Below are positions 1 through 7,306 of a stretch of 28,903 bases of DNA, in pieces. Position 1 is the stretch's first letter; each line of letters opens with the position of its first letter. The notes beneath the pieces are model-generated. The model searched no databases. It saw nothing but the letters and a program-made list of their open reading frames with translations, and was not told where the DNA came from. The position numbers and the translations under genes are program-made. Source of the stretch: an uncultured Eubacteriales bacterium (GTDB lineage Bacteria > Bacillota > Clostridia > Oscillospirales > Oscillospiraceae); the NCBI GenBank assembly GCA_902496595.1, contig CABVBV010000010.1:1-28903 (forward strand), in the 5' to 3' direction.

Positions 1-76
1 CACATTATCAATATGTTGTAGCGCAAAATTGCATAATTTTACTTATATAGTATAGCCCACCCGTCCCCAAATTGCA

Positions 77-98
77 AGAAAAAAAGCGGAGGCCCGCT
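77..98 (-). terminator. Intrinsic terminator of the minus-strand RNA
   Basis: On the minus strand AGCGG (94-98) pairs with CCGCT (85-89) across a four-base loop, and a run of seven to eight T residues follows at once. The stem is short but the U tract is strong. No minus-strand protein gene precedes it, which is one reason to suspect an RNA gene. Confidence 0.55.
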
Positions 99-338
99 CT
101 CGCGTTCCCCCGCCGCGCCGTCGCTCTCGGAACTATCGCTCCGTGCTCAGGCACTTGACTTCATTTTCTCGCGCTCTGGACGGCGCTCGATGTCCCTATC
201 GGAACAGAACTCTCATCCTTCCGGCAGCCCGTTTTCCTCAAACGGACGGCCATTCGCCCATCTGGCGCTTTCCGCACCGGGCACCGGCCTCGGGTCTTTT
301 TCTCTCGCCCTGCCGGATCGCTCTCTCTTTTGAAGTCC
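78..338 (-). ncRNA. Putative structured non-coding RNA, class unknown
   Basis: No convincing protein is encoded here, but the minus strand folds into a multi-helix RNA ending in an intrinsic terminator. Helices, in plus-strand coordinates: 310-317 with 220-227 (8 bp) closes a junction holding 286-289/248-251, 279-282/256-259, 274-278/264-268 (loop GGAAA) and 240-245/229-234. Then come 201-206/191-196 (loop GAUA), 179-186/115-122 (8 bp) enclosing 151-154/143-146, and the terminator 94-98/85-89 followed by a U run. Two helices contain a C-A opposition on the plus strand that becomes G-U on the minus strand, which fixes the orientation. A weak promoter (345-373) would start the RNA near 338. I do not see the conserved cores of RNase P RNA, SRP RNA or tmRNA, nor a T-box sequence. 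The 5' end and class are inferred. Confidence 0.55.
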
Positions 339-344
339 GAGTCT

Positions 345-373
345 AGTATGGCACGTCTCGCTCTCATTATCAG
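345..373 (-). promoter_or_regulatory. Possible sigma-A promoter of the minus-strand RNA
   Basis: Reading the minus strand, CTGATA (368-373) is followed after 17 bp by CATACT (345-350). Each box matches consensus at four of six positions. It would start transcription near 338, just before the first pairing element of the putative RNA. Support is the spacing and position only. Confidence 0.35.
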
Positions 374-445
374 CGGCAATTTTTGTTCTTATTGGTTAAA
401 ACGCCCCGGCTTTGAATACAATATGGACAAGGAGTGTGATATACT

Positions 446-661
446 TTGTCCAAACGTTCAAGACAGGCCAAGGCGCTCAAAGCCGATATCAAAAAGGCCG
501 TGGAGGAGATAAACGCCGTCCGTTCCCAGCTCGACGACACCTACACAAGATTCAACAGCGTGACCGACCCGGCGCAGCTCGACACCTGTATCTTCGAGAT
601 AAGCGCCCTCAAGTCCAAGTACAACTGCGCCGTGCGCAACCTGAAATCGTTTTATCTGTAA
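446..661 (+). CDS. yaaL: YaaL family protein (DUF2508)
   Basis: A 71-residue, charged, mostly helical protein with no membrane segment. It resembles the DUF2508/YaaL family, whose role is unknown and which in Firmicutes sits just before bofA, as here. The start is TTG at 446, with AAGGAG at 429-434 about 11 bases upstream; no ATG in this frame gives a better fit. It ends 14 bases before bofA, and the two are probably one transcript closed by the terminator at 995-1034. In Bacillus recR precedes yaaL; here the upstream space holds a putative RNA on the other strand instead. The family call rests on size, composition and neighbour, so the name is firmer than any function. Confidence 0.75.
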   Translation: MSKRSRQAKALKADIKKAVEEINAVRSQLDDTYTRFNSVTDPAQLDTCIFEISALKSKYNCAVRNLKSFYL

Positions 662-674
662 AGGAGGCACAAAA

Positions 675-938
675 ATGCCGTCCCTCGCGACCATCATCAC
701 CGTCATCGTCTGCGGCCTGCTCATCTGGCTGCTCATCAGCATCATCCGGCTCCCCATCAAGTTCCTTTTCAAGCTGCTTCTGAATATGCTGTCGGGGCTG
801 GTGCTGCTCTTCGTATTCAACTTTATCGGGGGCTTTTTCGACTTCGCTCTTGGCGTCAACGCGGTGAACGCGCTCGTGGCGGGGGTGCTCGGGATACCGG
901 GCATCGTCCTGCTGGTGCTTATCCAGAACTTCCTTTGA
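675..938 (+). CDS. bofA: Pro-sigma-K processing inhibitor BofA
   Basis: An 87-residue, very hydrophobic protein with three likely membrane stretches (about residues 3-23, 27-52 and 62-86). The C-terminal part, with GVLGIPG around residues 71-77, is typical of BofA. In Bacillus BofA sits in the outer forespore membrane with SpoIVFA and holds the intramembrane protease SpoIVFB inactive, delaying release of sigma-K in the mother cell. AAGGAGG at 661-667 is an excellent ribosome binding site for ATG 675 and also overlaps the yaaL stop region. It is last in the yaaL-bofA unit. Its presence argues for an endospore former. Whether it controls sigma-K here in the Bacillus manner is not known, since many Clostridia lack parts of that checkpoint. 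Confidence 0.85.
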   Translation: MPSLATIITVIVCGLLIWLLISIIRLPIKFLFKLLLNMLSGLVLLFVFNFIGGFFDFALGVNAVNALVAGVLGIPGIVLLVLIQNFL

Positions 939-994
939 TACATAAATCAAAATCGGCTCGTCTGGCAGGGCTCCCGCTTCTCAGACAGATCAAC

Positions 995-1034
995 TGCCGC
1001 CGTCTCCAGTTTGCAGAGACGGCGGCAATTTTTT
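995..1034 (+). terminator. Intrinsic terminator of yaaL-bofA
   Basis: A perfect 12-bp stem (995-1006 with 1016-1027) with a nine-base loop is followed by a T run at 1029-1034 on the plus strand. It overlaps the stop codon of the convergent galM gene. There is no matching T run on the minus side, so it serves the plus-strand unit best. Confidence 0.85.
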
Positions 1035-2076
1035 ATTTCGTCTTAAATGCGTAAACGGTTTTGCAGCGAAAGACTCCGCCTTTTCTCAGGATGCAGGACG
1101 GGAAGTCAGTGTGGTGTATGGCGTCCGGGAAGAGCTGAGTCTCAAGGCAGAAGGCTGTGCGCGGCAGATACTCCGCTCCATCCTTGCCTTTGGGCAGACC
1201 CGACATACCGTTTCCGGTATAGAGCTGTATGCCGGGCTGGGTAGTCCAGGTCTCCATGACTATTCCGCTTTCGTCCGAGCTTGCCACAGCCGCGAGTCTC
1301 AGGCTGCCGTCGGCTCCGTCAACTGCGTAGTTGTGGTCAAAGCCACCGGCGAGCTTGAGCGGTTCAAAGTCCATATCGATCCTGTCCCCTATCCTGACGG
1401 GCTCGCGCAAGTCCATTGGAGTTCCCGAGACATCGGCGAGTTCGCCGGTAGGTATCAGTTCCGCGTCCGTCGGAGTATAGCGCGAGGCGCATATCCTGAG
1501 CTTATGGCCCAGAACTGAGCCGGAACCGTGTCCGTTCAGGTTGAAATAGGCGTGGTTCGTGAGGTTGCACAGCGTATCCGCGTCCGAAACGGCGCGGCAG
1601 CTTATCTCCAAGGCGTCCTGCTTCAGCTCGTAAGTCACGCCGACCTCCAACCGGCCCGGGAAGCCCTCTTCCCCATCCTCGCTCACCAGGGAGAGACGGA
1701 GAACGGCTTCTCCCGCAGATTCGATTTTCCACAGCCGCTTATCAAAGCCGCGTCTGCCGCCGTGGAGGGTGTTCTCCCCGTCGTTTTTGAAGAGCTCATA
1801 GCTCTTGCCGTTGAGCTCGAAGCCCGCCCCTCCTATACGGTTGCAGACTCTGCCTACCATTGCGCCCAGGTAGCCCGCCTGCCGCGCATAGTCCTCGATA
1901 CTGTCGAAACCCAGGAGCACATCGCGGCTCCGGCCTCCCGCGTCGGGCACGTTCAGGCTTCGGAGCGTGGCGCCGTAGCTCAGGATCTCGCAGCTGAGCT
2001 CTCCATTTTTCAGCTTCACGCACTCCACATCTCCCGTGCCGGGCAGGGCGCCGAAATATCTTACGTCGCTTGGCAT
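1033..2076 (-). CDS. galM: Aldose 1-epimerase (mutarotase)
   Basis: This 347-residue cytoplasmic enzyme interconverts alpha and beta anomers of hexoses such as galactose and glucose. Family landmarks are visible: NRIGGAGFELNG (79-90), TLHGG (103-107, with a substrate-binding His), NLTNHAYFNL (171-180, with the catalytic acid His175), FDHNY (246-250) and LETQLFPDAIHH (311-322, with the catalytic base Glu312). Length is normal. ATG 2076 is preceded on the minus strand by AAGGAGGA (about 2081-2088), a strong site. It follows murF by 24 bases and appears to be the last gene of a ddl-murF-galM transcript. No galK, galT or galE is nearby, so a housekeeping role in sugar supply is more likely than a dedicated galactose pathway. 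Confidence 0.93.
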   Translation of the reverse strand: MPSDVRYFGALPGTGDVECVKLKNGELSCEILSYGATLRSLNVPDAGGRSRDVLLGFDSIEDYARQAGYLGAMVGRVCNRIGGAGFELNGKSYELFKNDGENTLHGGRRGFDKRLWKIESAGEAVLRLSLVSEDGEEGFPGRLEVGVTYELKQDALEISCRAVSDADTLCNLTNHAYFNLNGHGSGSVLGHKLRICASRYTPTDAELIPTGELADVSGTPMDLREPVRIGDRIDMDFEPLKLAGGFDHNYAVDGADGSLRLAAVASSDESGIVMETWTTQPGIQLYTGNGMSGLPKGKDGAEYLPRTAFCLETQLFPDAIHHTDFPSCILRKGGVFRCKTVYAFKTK

Positions 2077-2100
2077 GGTATCCTCCTTTATTCCGTCCCG

Positions 2101-3426
2101 CTATCTCAGTCTCTTGAGCGCCTCGGTTATCTCCTCAAAGGCCATGGAGTGCGAGGCCTTCACGAGCACCCGGTCGCCTTTGCGTATCCTGTCAGGCAGG
2201 GCTTCTATCAGCTCGGCCTTGCTTTTGAAGTGTTCTCCGCCCATCACGGACGACAGGCTCCCAGCCGTCAGCAGCACGGCGCCGGTTTCAAGCGCCTTGC
2301 GGCCCGTCTCCCGGTGAAATTCCTCGCTCCTGTCGCCCAGCTCCAGCATATCTCCGAGTATGCACACCAGCCTTCCGCCGAGGTCTGAAGCGGAGCTTAT
2401 CGCCATCTGGGTGGAGTCCGGGTTCGCGTTGTAGCAGTCGTCTATTATGGTGATGAGACCCGTGTCCACAATACTGGCGCGGCGTCCCACCGGCTCGTAT
2501 CCTGCGATGCCCTCAGCTATCTCCGAATCGCTAACGCCCAGCTCCATGCCTACTGCGGCTGCGGCCAGCGCGGCGTACACCATGTGTCTGCCGTACGCCG
2601 TGACCTCCGTCTCGATGCGCCTGCCGCCTCCCACAATGGTGAAGGCAGAGCCCTTTGCTCCCATGCAGCGGTAGTCTTCCGCTCTTACATCGCAGCGTAT
2701 CCCGAGGCCGAAGCTGAGTTTCCTCTGCCTGCACCCGAGCTCTGAAAGCAGATCGTCGTCTCCGTTTACAACTACGAGTCCGTTATCAGGCATGAAGTCC
2801 AGCAGTTCCGTCTTCGCTCGGAGAACTCCGCGTCTGTCGCCCAGCGCTTCCAGGTGGGAGCGGCCTATCAGCGTATAGACCGCAATATCCGGCCTCGCCA
2901 TTTCGCCGAGCCTCGACATCTCTCCAAAATCGCTGATGCCCAACTCAATGACCGCCGCCTCTGTTTCCGGCATTATGCGGAATATCGTCAGCGGCACGCC
3001 GAGCTCGTTATTATAATTTTTCTCAGTCTTGAGCGTATTGAACTTCCTGCTCAGGACTCGGGCGCACATCTCCTTTGCTGTGGTCTTGCCGGAACTGCCG
3101 GTGATGCCTACTACCGGGGCCGTCGTCTTTTTCCGGCACACCGCAGCCAGCCTCGCCATGGCAGAAGCCACGTCCGGCACGGTTATCACCGGCCCGGCAG
3201 CGCCCTCCGGCACCCTGCAGCCCAGGCAGCAGGGCGCTCCCGCGTCCAACGCCGCCTTGATGAAGTCGTGTCCGTCGAACCTTGCGCCCGGAAGAGCGCA
3301 GAACATCAGGCCGGGCGCGACCTCTCGGTTATCCCTGACCGCGCCGCTCACCGGCAGCTCCGCTCCGCCGTTGTGCAGTTTCCCACACACTGCATCGGCC
3401 ACTTTGGCAACCGTCATATCTATCAT
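2101..3426 (-). CDS. murF: UDP-MurNAc-tripeptide:D-Ala-D-Ala ligase
   Basis: MurF, 441 residues, performs the last cytoplasmic step of the peptidoglycan precursor: it adds D-Ala-D-Ala to UDP-MurNAc-tripeptide with ATP. The Mur ligase P-loop GITGSSGKTT lies at 107-116, and the KNYNNELGVP segment typical of MurF follows at 136-145. A DDCYNANPDS motif in the third domain supports MurF over MurC, D or E. The start ATG overlaps the ddl stop as ATGA (3423-3426), so the two genes are translationally coupled. Its substrate is the product of that neighbour, which makes functional sense. galM follows 24 bases later. Nothing looks truncated. Confidence 0.95.
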   Translation of the reverse strand: MIDMTVAKVADAVCGKLHNGGAELPVSGAVRDNREVAPGLMFCALPGARFDGHDFIKAALDAGAPCCLGCRVPEGAAGPVITVPDVASAMARLAAVCRKKTTAPVVGITGSSGKTTAKEMCARVLSRKFNTLKTEKNYNNELGVPLTIFRIMPETEAAVIELGISDFGEMSRLGEMARPDIAVYTLIGRSHLEALGDRRGVLRAKTELLDFMPDNGLVVVNGDDDLLSELGCRQRKLSFGLGIRCDVRAEDYRCMGAKGSAFTIVGGGRRIETEVTAYGRHMVYAALAAAAVGMELGVSDSEIAEGIAGYEPVGRRASIVDTGLITIIDDCYNANPDSTQMAISSASDLGGRLVCILGDMLELGDRSEEFHRETGRKALETGAVLLTAGSLSSVMGGEHFKSKAELIEALPDRIRKGDRVLVKASHSMAFEEITEALKRLR

Positions 3427-4469
3427 TTGTATTTCTCCATCGACGCGTCGATTATCATCTGGCAGAGTTCTGCATAGCCTATGCCCAGCACCGCCGCCTC
3501 CTGAGGCACAAGGCTCGTAGGCGTCATGCCCGGCAGAGTATTTATCTCAAGGAACCAAAACCTGCCTTCCGGATCGAAGATGAAGTCGGCTCTCGAGTAT
3601 GCCGCTAGCCCCAGGGCGCCGTATACTTTCAAGGCCGCTTCCGCCAAGCTCTCCTCGGCCTCTGCGGGTATCGGGGCCGGCGTTATCTCCTCTGCCGCGC
3701 CCGGCTGGTACTTGTTCTTATAGTCGTAAAAGCCCTCAAGCGGTCTTATCTCGATGCTCGGCAGCGCCTTGCCGTTCAGAATGCCAATCTGTATCTCCCG
3801 GCCCTCTATGTATTTCTCAACTACCACCGAACCACCCTCGGCCACAGCGTTTTTCAGAGCTTTGCGCAGCTGGTTTTTGTCATATGCTATATCCACTCCT
3901 ATGCTCGAGCCCGAGTCCACGGGCTTCACAACGCAGGGCAAAGCCGTCTCGGCGCAGACTTTTTCCACGTCCAGGCTCCTCGAGCCGTAGAGCTTCCACT
4001 CCGGTGTAAGCACTCCGAGCGGGGCGACGACCCGTTTCGTGAGATCCTTATCCATGGCTATCGCACTGCCCAGATGTCCGCTTCCGGTATATTTTATCCC
4101 CAGCAGGTCGAACGCCGCCTGAACCTTTCCGTCCTCGCCGCAGCGGCCGTGCAGCGCCATGAAGACGATATCCGCCATAGCGCAGACATCCAGCACCCTG
4201 TCGCCAAACATCGAGTCCGATCTCAGCTTCCTCGAGGCCCTGACGGTCTCCAGATCCGGCGCCGCCTCGTCGATCTTCGTTCCGCCGAGTTTCGGCGGGT
4301 TCGAGAATATCTCGTCCAGACTGCCCTCATAGTCCTCCAGTCCGAAAAACATATCCACGAGCGCCACCCGATGGCCCAGTTCCATAAGCGCCGAGGCTAT
4401 CTTCGTTCCGCTGGAGAGCGAGACGTTACGCTCCGGTGAGAGCCCTCCGCAGAGCACTACTATATCCAT
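3423..4469 (-). CDS. ddl: D-alanine--D-alanine ligase
   Basis: An ATP-grasp enzyme of 348 residues that joins two D-alanines for the peptide end of peptidoglycan. Visible motifs: GGLSPERNVSLSSG (8-21) with the N-terminal Glu, LHGRCGEDGKVQ (106-117), KPVDSGSSIGV (182-192), the omega-loop segment YDYKNKY (248-254) and FLEINTLPGMT (306-316). The Lys-Tyr pair in the omega loop is the signature of true D-Ala-D-Ala ligases, against D-Ala-D-Lac or D-Ala-D-Ser enzymes of vancomycin resistance. I start it at ATG 4469, with AGAGGTG about seven bases upstream, and not at the longer frame from 4508, because that start lies inside the promoter. First gene of the ddl-murF-galM unit. Confidence 0.94.
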   Translation of the reverse strand: MDIVVLCGGLSPERNVSLSSGTKIASALMELGHRVALVDMFFGLEDYEGSLDEIFSNPPKLGGTKIDEAAPDLETVRASRKLRSDSMFGDRVLDVCAMADIVFMALHGRCGEDGKVQAAFDLLGIKYTGSGHLGSAIAMDKDLTKRVVAPLGVLTPEWKLYGSRSLDVEKVCAETALPCVVKPVDSGSSIGVDIAYDKNQLRKALKNAVAEGGSVVVEKYIEGREIQIGILNGKALPSIEIRPLEGFYDYKNKYQPGAAEEITPAPIPAEAEESLAEAALKVYGALGLAAYSRADFIFDPEGRFWFLEINTLPGMTPTSLVPQEAAVLGIGYAELCQMIIDASMEKYK

Positions 4470-4498
4470 AACAACACACCTCTTTCTACAATACTGCG

Positions 4499-4527
4499 AG
4501 TATAGCATACTATGCCGTTCATTTCAA
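4499..4527 (-). promoter_or_regulatory. Sigma-A promoter of ddl-murF-galM
   Basis: On the minus strand TTGAAA (4522-4527) and TATACT (4499-4504) are separated by exactly 17 bp, each matching consensus at five of six positions. Transcription would begin near 4492 and give a leader of about 23 bases before ATG 4469. Its position rules out the longer ddl start at 4508. Confidence 0.75.
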
Positions 4528-4574
4528 ACCATTTACAAAGCCTTCTCGAAAATCCCAAAACTCAACAGCACCGT

Positions 4575-4608
4575 CTGACATGGTTTTCATAACGAGATAT
4601 TCTATACT
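4575..4608 (+). promoter_or_regulatory. spoIIE promoter with 22-bp spacer (Spo0A type)
   Basis: CTGACA (4575-4580) and TATACT (4603-4608) each match sigma-A consensus at five of six positions but are 22 bp apart. No acceptable -35 exists at 16-18 bp. The Bacillus spoIIE and spoIIG promoters are known for this over-long spacing (21-22 bp), which makes sigma-A polymerase depend on Spo0A~P. Upstream, TCTCGAA at 4544-4550 is one mismatch from the Spo0A box TGTCGAA, about 65-70 bases before the predicted start. Confidence 0.6.
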
Positions 4609-4638
4609 TATGTCAACTTTCACTCGGGAGGCGAGGGT

Positions 4639-6960
4639 ATGACAGGCAGGAACGCGGCCGGTGGGCCGGAGGTACCGGCGAAAAGGGGCATCTTGCGTGG
4701 AAAGATGGGGGCGCTCGGGGCTGCGGGCGTCTATTTCCTCACGGGCTTTCTAATGTCGGCAGCGAGGTTTGCCGGCTCGGCTGCTCCTTTCGGTGCAGCG
4801 GCGGTGGCCCAGGCGGGGGCGGGTCTGAACGGCGTTGCCTCACTGGCCGGGGCCTGTCTCGGCTATCTCGCGGTTGGCGGGCTCTCATGGGGCATACGAT
4901 ATGCGGCGGCCTGTGTGCTCATATTCACCGCAGGTTTCATCTTCATAGACTCAAAAGTCCGCTCGAGGCTATGGTTCATGCCGCTGCTCACCGCCTGCAT
5001 AATGGCAGCGACCGGCCTGCTGGGCGGGCTTGCAGCCGGAGACGAACCGGTGGAGCTCATCCTTCCCGCCGTTGTGGAGGCTGTGCTGTCGGCCGGTGCC
5101 GTCTGCTTCTTCAGGGAGGCCCTCTCGCTCGGAGACAGGAGCACCGAGGCCTCGGAGAAGCGTCACGATGCGGCTGTGATCATCTTTGCGGCCTGTGCGC
5201 TCATGGCGCTCTCGCGGCTGAATATCATGGGCGTCATCTCGATCGGCCGGGCCATGGCCCTTATACTGGTCATGACCTCGGCGCTCAAGGGCGGCTCCCT
5301 GGCCGGCGCCGCCGCGGGCACGGCCTTCGGGCTCGCAATGGATGCCGCCGCCGGAGGTGTCCCGGTATTCACGATGGCCTATGCCTTTGCCGGCCTGGTT
5401 TCAGGGATGTTCTCGCGCTTCGGGAGACTCAGCTTCGTGCTCAGTTTCATACTGGCAAACGCGCTGGCTGTTTTCTGCGTTTGGAATCATGTTCAAAGGC
5501 TGGACGCGCTTTTCGAGGTCTTTACGGCTTCGGTATGCTTCATGCTGCTGCCTCCATCACTTTTGGCGCGGATAGGCTCGGTCATTCAGCCTCTCTCGGC
5601 GGGCATGGGAGAGAGCGGGCTGAGAAAATATGCCTCAAGGCGGGTGGAGGGGATTGCGCGAGCCTTTGGCGAGGTCTCTGAGGTGGCGAGGCGGCAGAGC
5701 GAGTTTGTGAACGACAACGACATTGCCCGGATATTCGACCGGGCGGCAGACGCTGCCTGTCTCCGCTGCAAACGCCGCGACGAGTGCTGGGTCGGAGGCT
5801 ATATGGAGACTCTCGACGCGCTCAACCAGGCGACGGCGGCGATGACCGAGCGCGGGCTGCTGGAGGAAGAGGACATACCCGGGTACTTCCGGGAGAAGTG
5901 CAAAAACCTCGGCGCCTTTGTCACGGCGGTAAATGCAGAGCTGAGAGCCTCCGCCGGGCGCAAACAGTTCCGGGCCAGGATGGAGGAGAGCCGCTCCGCC
6001 GCCTGGGGCCAATACGAGGATTTTGCAGACATACTCGCTGGAGTTGCCCAGGAACTGGGCAGCATAAACGGAGCAGACCCTCTTGCAGAGCGCAGGCTCA
6101 TGCGCTATCTGAGGTCGCAGGACATTGAAGCCGACGCAGCGTATTCGGCGACTCCACTGGCAGGCTCCAGGGCCGTCATCGAGTCGGGCAAACTCTCGGC
6201 GCTGACGAGCGACCCTGCCTATCTCGACAAACTCTCCGCCGTGCTCGGCATGAGGCTGTGCAGGCCGAACTCAGGCGCGGAGGGGCGGCTGACGCTGCTC
6301 GAAGCCGAGCCGCTGGCCGTTTCTGTCGGCATAGCGGCAATGAAGAAGAAAGGCGAAGCCGTCTCCGGCGATCGCGGCACATATTTCAAGACCGACGCGG
6401 GTGTTCTGTGCGTAATACTTTCCGACGGCATGGGCACCGGAGAGGGCGCGGCGGCTGAGAGCCGGGAGGCGGTAGAGATTCTCGAGCGTTTTCTTCGTTC
6501 CGGCGTAGATCCGGCTACGGCCATGAAGATCCTGAACTCCGTCATGCTCCTGCGCAACGGGGACGAGTGGGGCTATGCGACGGTTGACCTCATGTGCGTC
6601 GACCTCTTCACCGGAGAGACGAGTTTCTACAAGTACGGTGCGGCGCCCTCCTACGTGCGCACAGGCAAGAGCGTGAAGCGGGTATCCGGCGAGAGTCTCG
6701 CGGCAGGGCTGGTGGCCGGTGAGGGCGCGGCGCCCGACGTTGTAAGAATGCGTTTGAAACCGGGCAGCCTTGCCGTGATAGCCTCCGATGGGGTCGTGAA
6801 CGGGGACGACGACGCCTGGCTCCGCGAGCTTATGCGCGAGGACAAGCTCGAGGGAGACATGAAGGCCCTGGCCAGGCTCGTGCTCCGGCGCTCGGCAGAG
6901 GAATGCGGGACATCGGACGACATGACGGTTCTCGCTGTAAGGGTGGATACGCGGATATGA
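4639..6960 (+). CDS. spoIIE: Stage II sporulation protein E (SpoIIE phosphatase)
   Basis: A 773-residue membrane phosphatase that dephosphorylates SpoIIAA so that sigma-F becomes active in the forespore; it also associates with FtsZ at the polar septum. The first 300 or so residues are mostly hydrophobic and hold about ten membrane segments. A central region follows, with a cysteine cluster CLRCKRRDECW at about 374-384 that is typical of the family. The PP2C domain spans about 555-770: SDGMGTGEG near 594-602, SDGVVNGDDD near 715-724 and TSDDMTVLAV near the end supply the acidic metal ligands. GGGAGG (4626-4631) precedes ATG 4639. It is divergent from ddl, has a Spo0A-type promoter, and its stop overlaps the start of the next gene. 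Confidence 0.95.
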   Translation: MTGRNAAGGPEVPAKRGILRGKMGALGAAGVYFLTGFLMSAARFAGSAAPFGAAAVAQAGAGLNGVASLAGACLGYLAVGGLSWGIRYAAACVLIFTAGFIFIDSKVRSRLWFMPLLTACIMAATGLLGGLAAGDEPVELILPAVVEAVLSAGAVCFFREALSLGDRSTEASEKRHDAAVIIFAACALMALSRLNIMGVISIGRAMALILVMTSALKGGSLAGAAAGTAFGLAMDAAAGGVPVFTMAYAFAGLVSGMFSRFGRLSFVLSFILANALAVFCVWNHVQRLDALFEVFTASVCFMLLPPSLLARIGSVIQPLSAGMGESGLRKYASRRVEGIARAFGEVSEVARRQSEFVNDNDIARIFDRAADAACLRCKRRDECWVGGYMETLDALNQATAAMTERGLLEEEDIPGYFREKCKNLGAFVTAVNAELRASAGRKQFRARMEESRSAAWGQYEDFADILAGVAQELGSINGADPLAERRLMRYLRSQDIEADAAYSATPLAGSRAVIESGKLSALTSDPAYLDKLSAVLGMRLCRPNSGAEGRLTLLEAEPLAVSVGIAAMKKKGEAVSGDRGTYFKTDAGVLCVILSDGMGTGEGAAAESREAVEILERFLRSGVDPATAMKILNSVMLLRNGDEWGYATVDLMCVDLFTGETSFYKYGAAPSYVRTGKSVKRVSGESLAAGLVAGEGAAPDVVRMRLKPGSLAVIASDGVVNGDDDAWLRELMREDKLEGDMKALARLVLRRSAEECGTSDDMTVLAVRVDTRI

Positions 6961-7241
6961 AAGGAGGACAAAAGACGCTCAAGGGAGTGGCTCGCCGCGT
7001 CGTCATAGTACACCCCAAGGACTCCCAGGTCTTCGAGGAGGCGATATTCATCGTCCGCGAAGACTATGTCAGGAGTGGAGGTGTGAGCTGCGAAGAAGTG
7101 CTCAGGCAGGCGCGCCGCGCCGCCGGAGATTACCTTCGGTCGGCTGCGCCTGAGCCGGCCGCGCCCGAACGCTGGAAGCGCTGGCTCTTCATCGGCACCG
7201 CAGGAGCGGCCCTGCTTCTGGCTCTGATAATCATTTTATAG
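6957..7241 (+). CDS. Small C-terminally membrane-anchored protein, function unknown
   Basis: A 94-residue protein with a basic N-terminus, a soluble mixed part (VVIVHPKDSQ, FIVREDYVRSGG, then a helix rich in Arg and Ala) and a single C-terminal membrane segment at about 73-94, so it should be tail-anchored with the body in the cytoplasm. I start it at ATG 6957, which overlaps the spoIIE stop as ATGA and implies coupling. The longer frame from 6903 runs inside spoIIE and is unlikely. A perfect AAAGGAGG lies just after this ATG (6960-6967), so the in-frame GTG at 6987 is an alternative start, although the gap is long. I do not recognise a named family. Position suggests a role alongside SpoIIE, as inference only. 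Confidence 0.7.
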   Translation: MKGGQKTLKGVARRVVIVHPKDSQVFEEAIFIVREDYVRSGGVSCEEVLRQARRAAGDYLRSAAPEPAAPERWKRWLFIGTAGAALLLALIIIL

Positions 7242-7244
7242 CGC

Positions 7245-7284
7245 AAAACCGAGGCGCATACCGGAACAAGACCGGTATGCGCCT
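7245..7284 (-). terminator. Terminator of the exonuclease-trkA-trkH unit
   Basis: A perfect 13-bp stem (7252-7264 with 7272-7284) with a seven-base loop. On the minus strand it is followed by a TTTT run (7245-7248); on the plus strand no T run follows. It could slow readthrough from the spoIIE side as well, since it is the only hairpin between the two convergent units. Confidence 0.65.
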
Positions 7285-7306
7285 TCAGCTTGTCGAAATC
7301 CGCAGT

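Noticed and set aside
78..338. SRP RNA, RNase P RNA, tmRNA or T-box leader
   Set aside because: The GGAAGCAGC-type SRP loop, the GAGGAAAGUCC core of RNase P, a tmRNA tag frame and the T-box UGGNACC sequence are not present as far as I can read.
143..379. Small open frames on both strands (143-346 plus, 161-379 minus)
   Set aside because: No ribosome binding site, no recognisable protein features, and both lie across the helices of the putative RNA.
458..943. 161-residue frame antisense to yaaL-bofA
   Set aside because: Shadow of two recognised genes on the other strand, with no start signal.
3423..4469. Van-type D-Ala-D-Lac or D-Ala-D-Ser ligase
   Set aside because: The omega loop carries the Lys-Tyr pair of ordinary D-Ala-D-Ala ligases, and no vanH or vanX gene is near.
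4470..4508. Longer start for ddl
   Set aside because: The added codons cover the -10 box of the promoter at 4499-4504, and the inner ATG has a good binding site.
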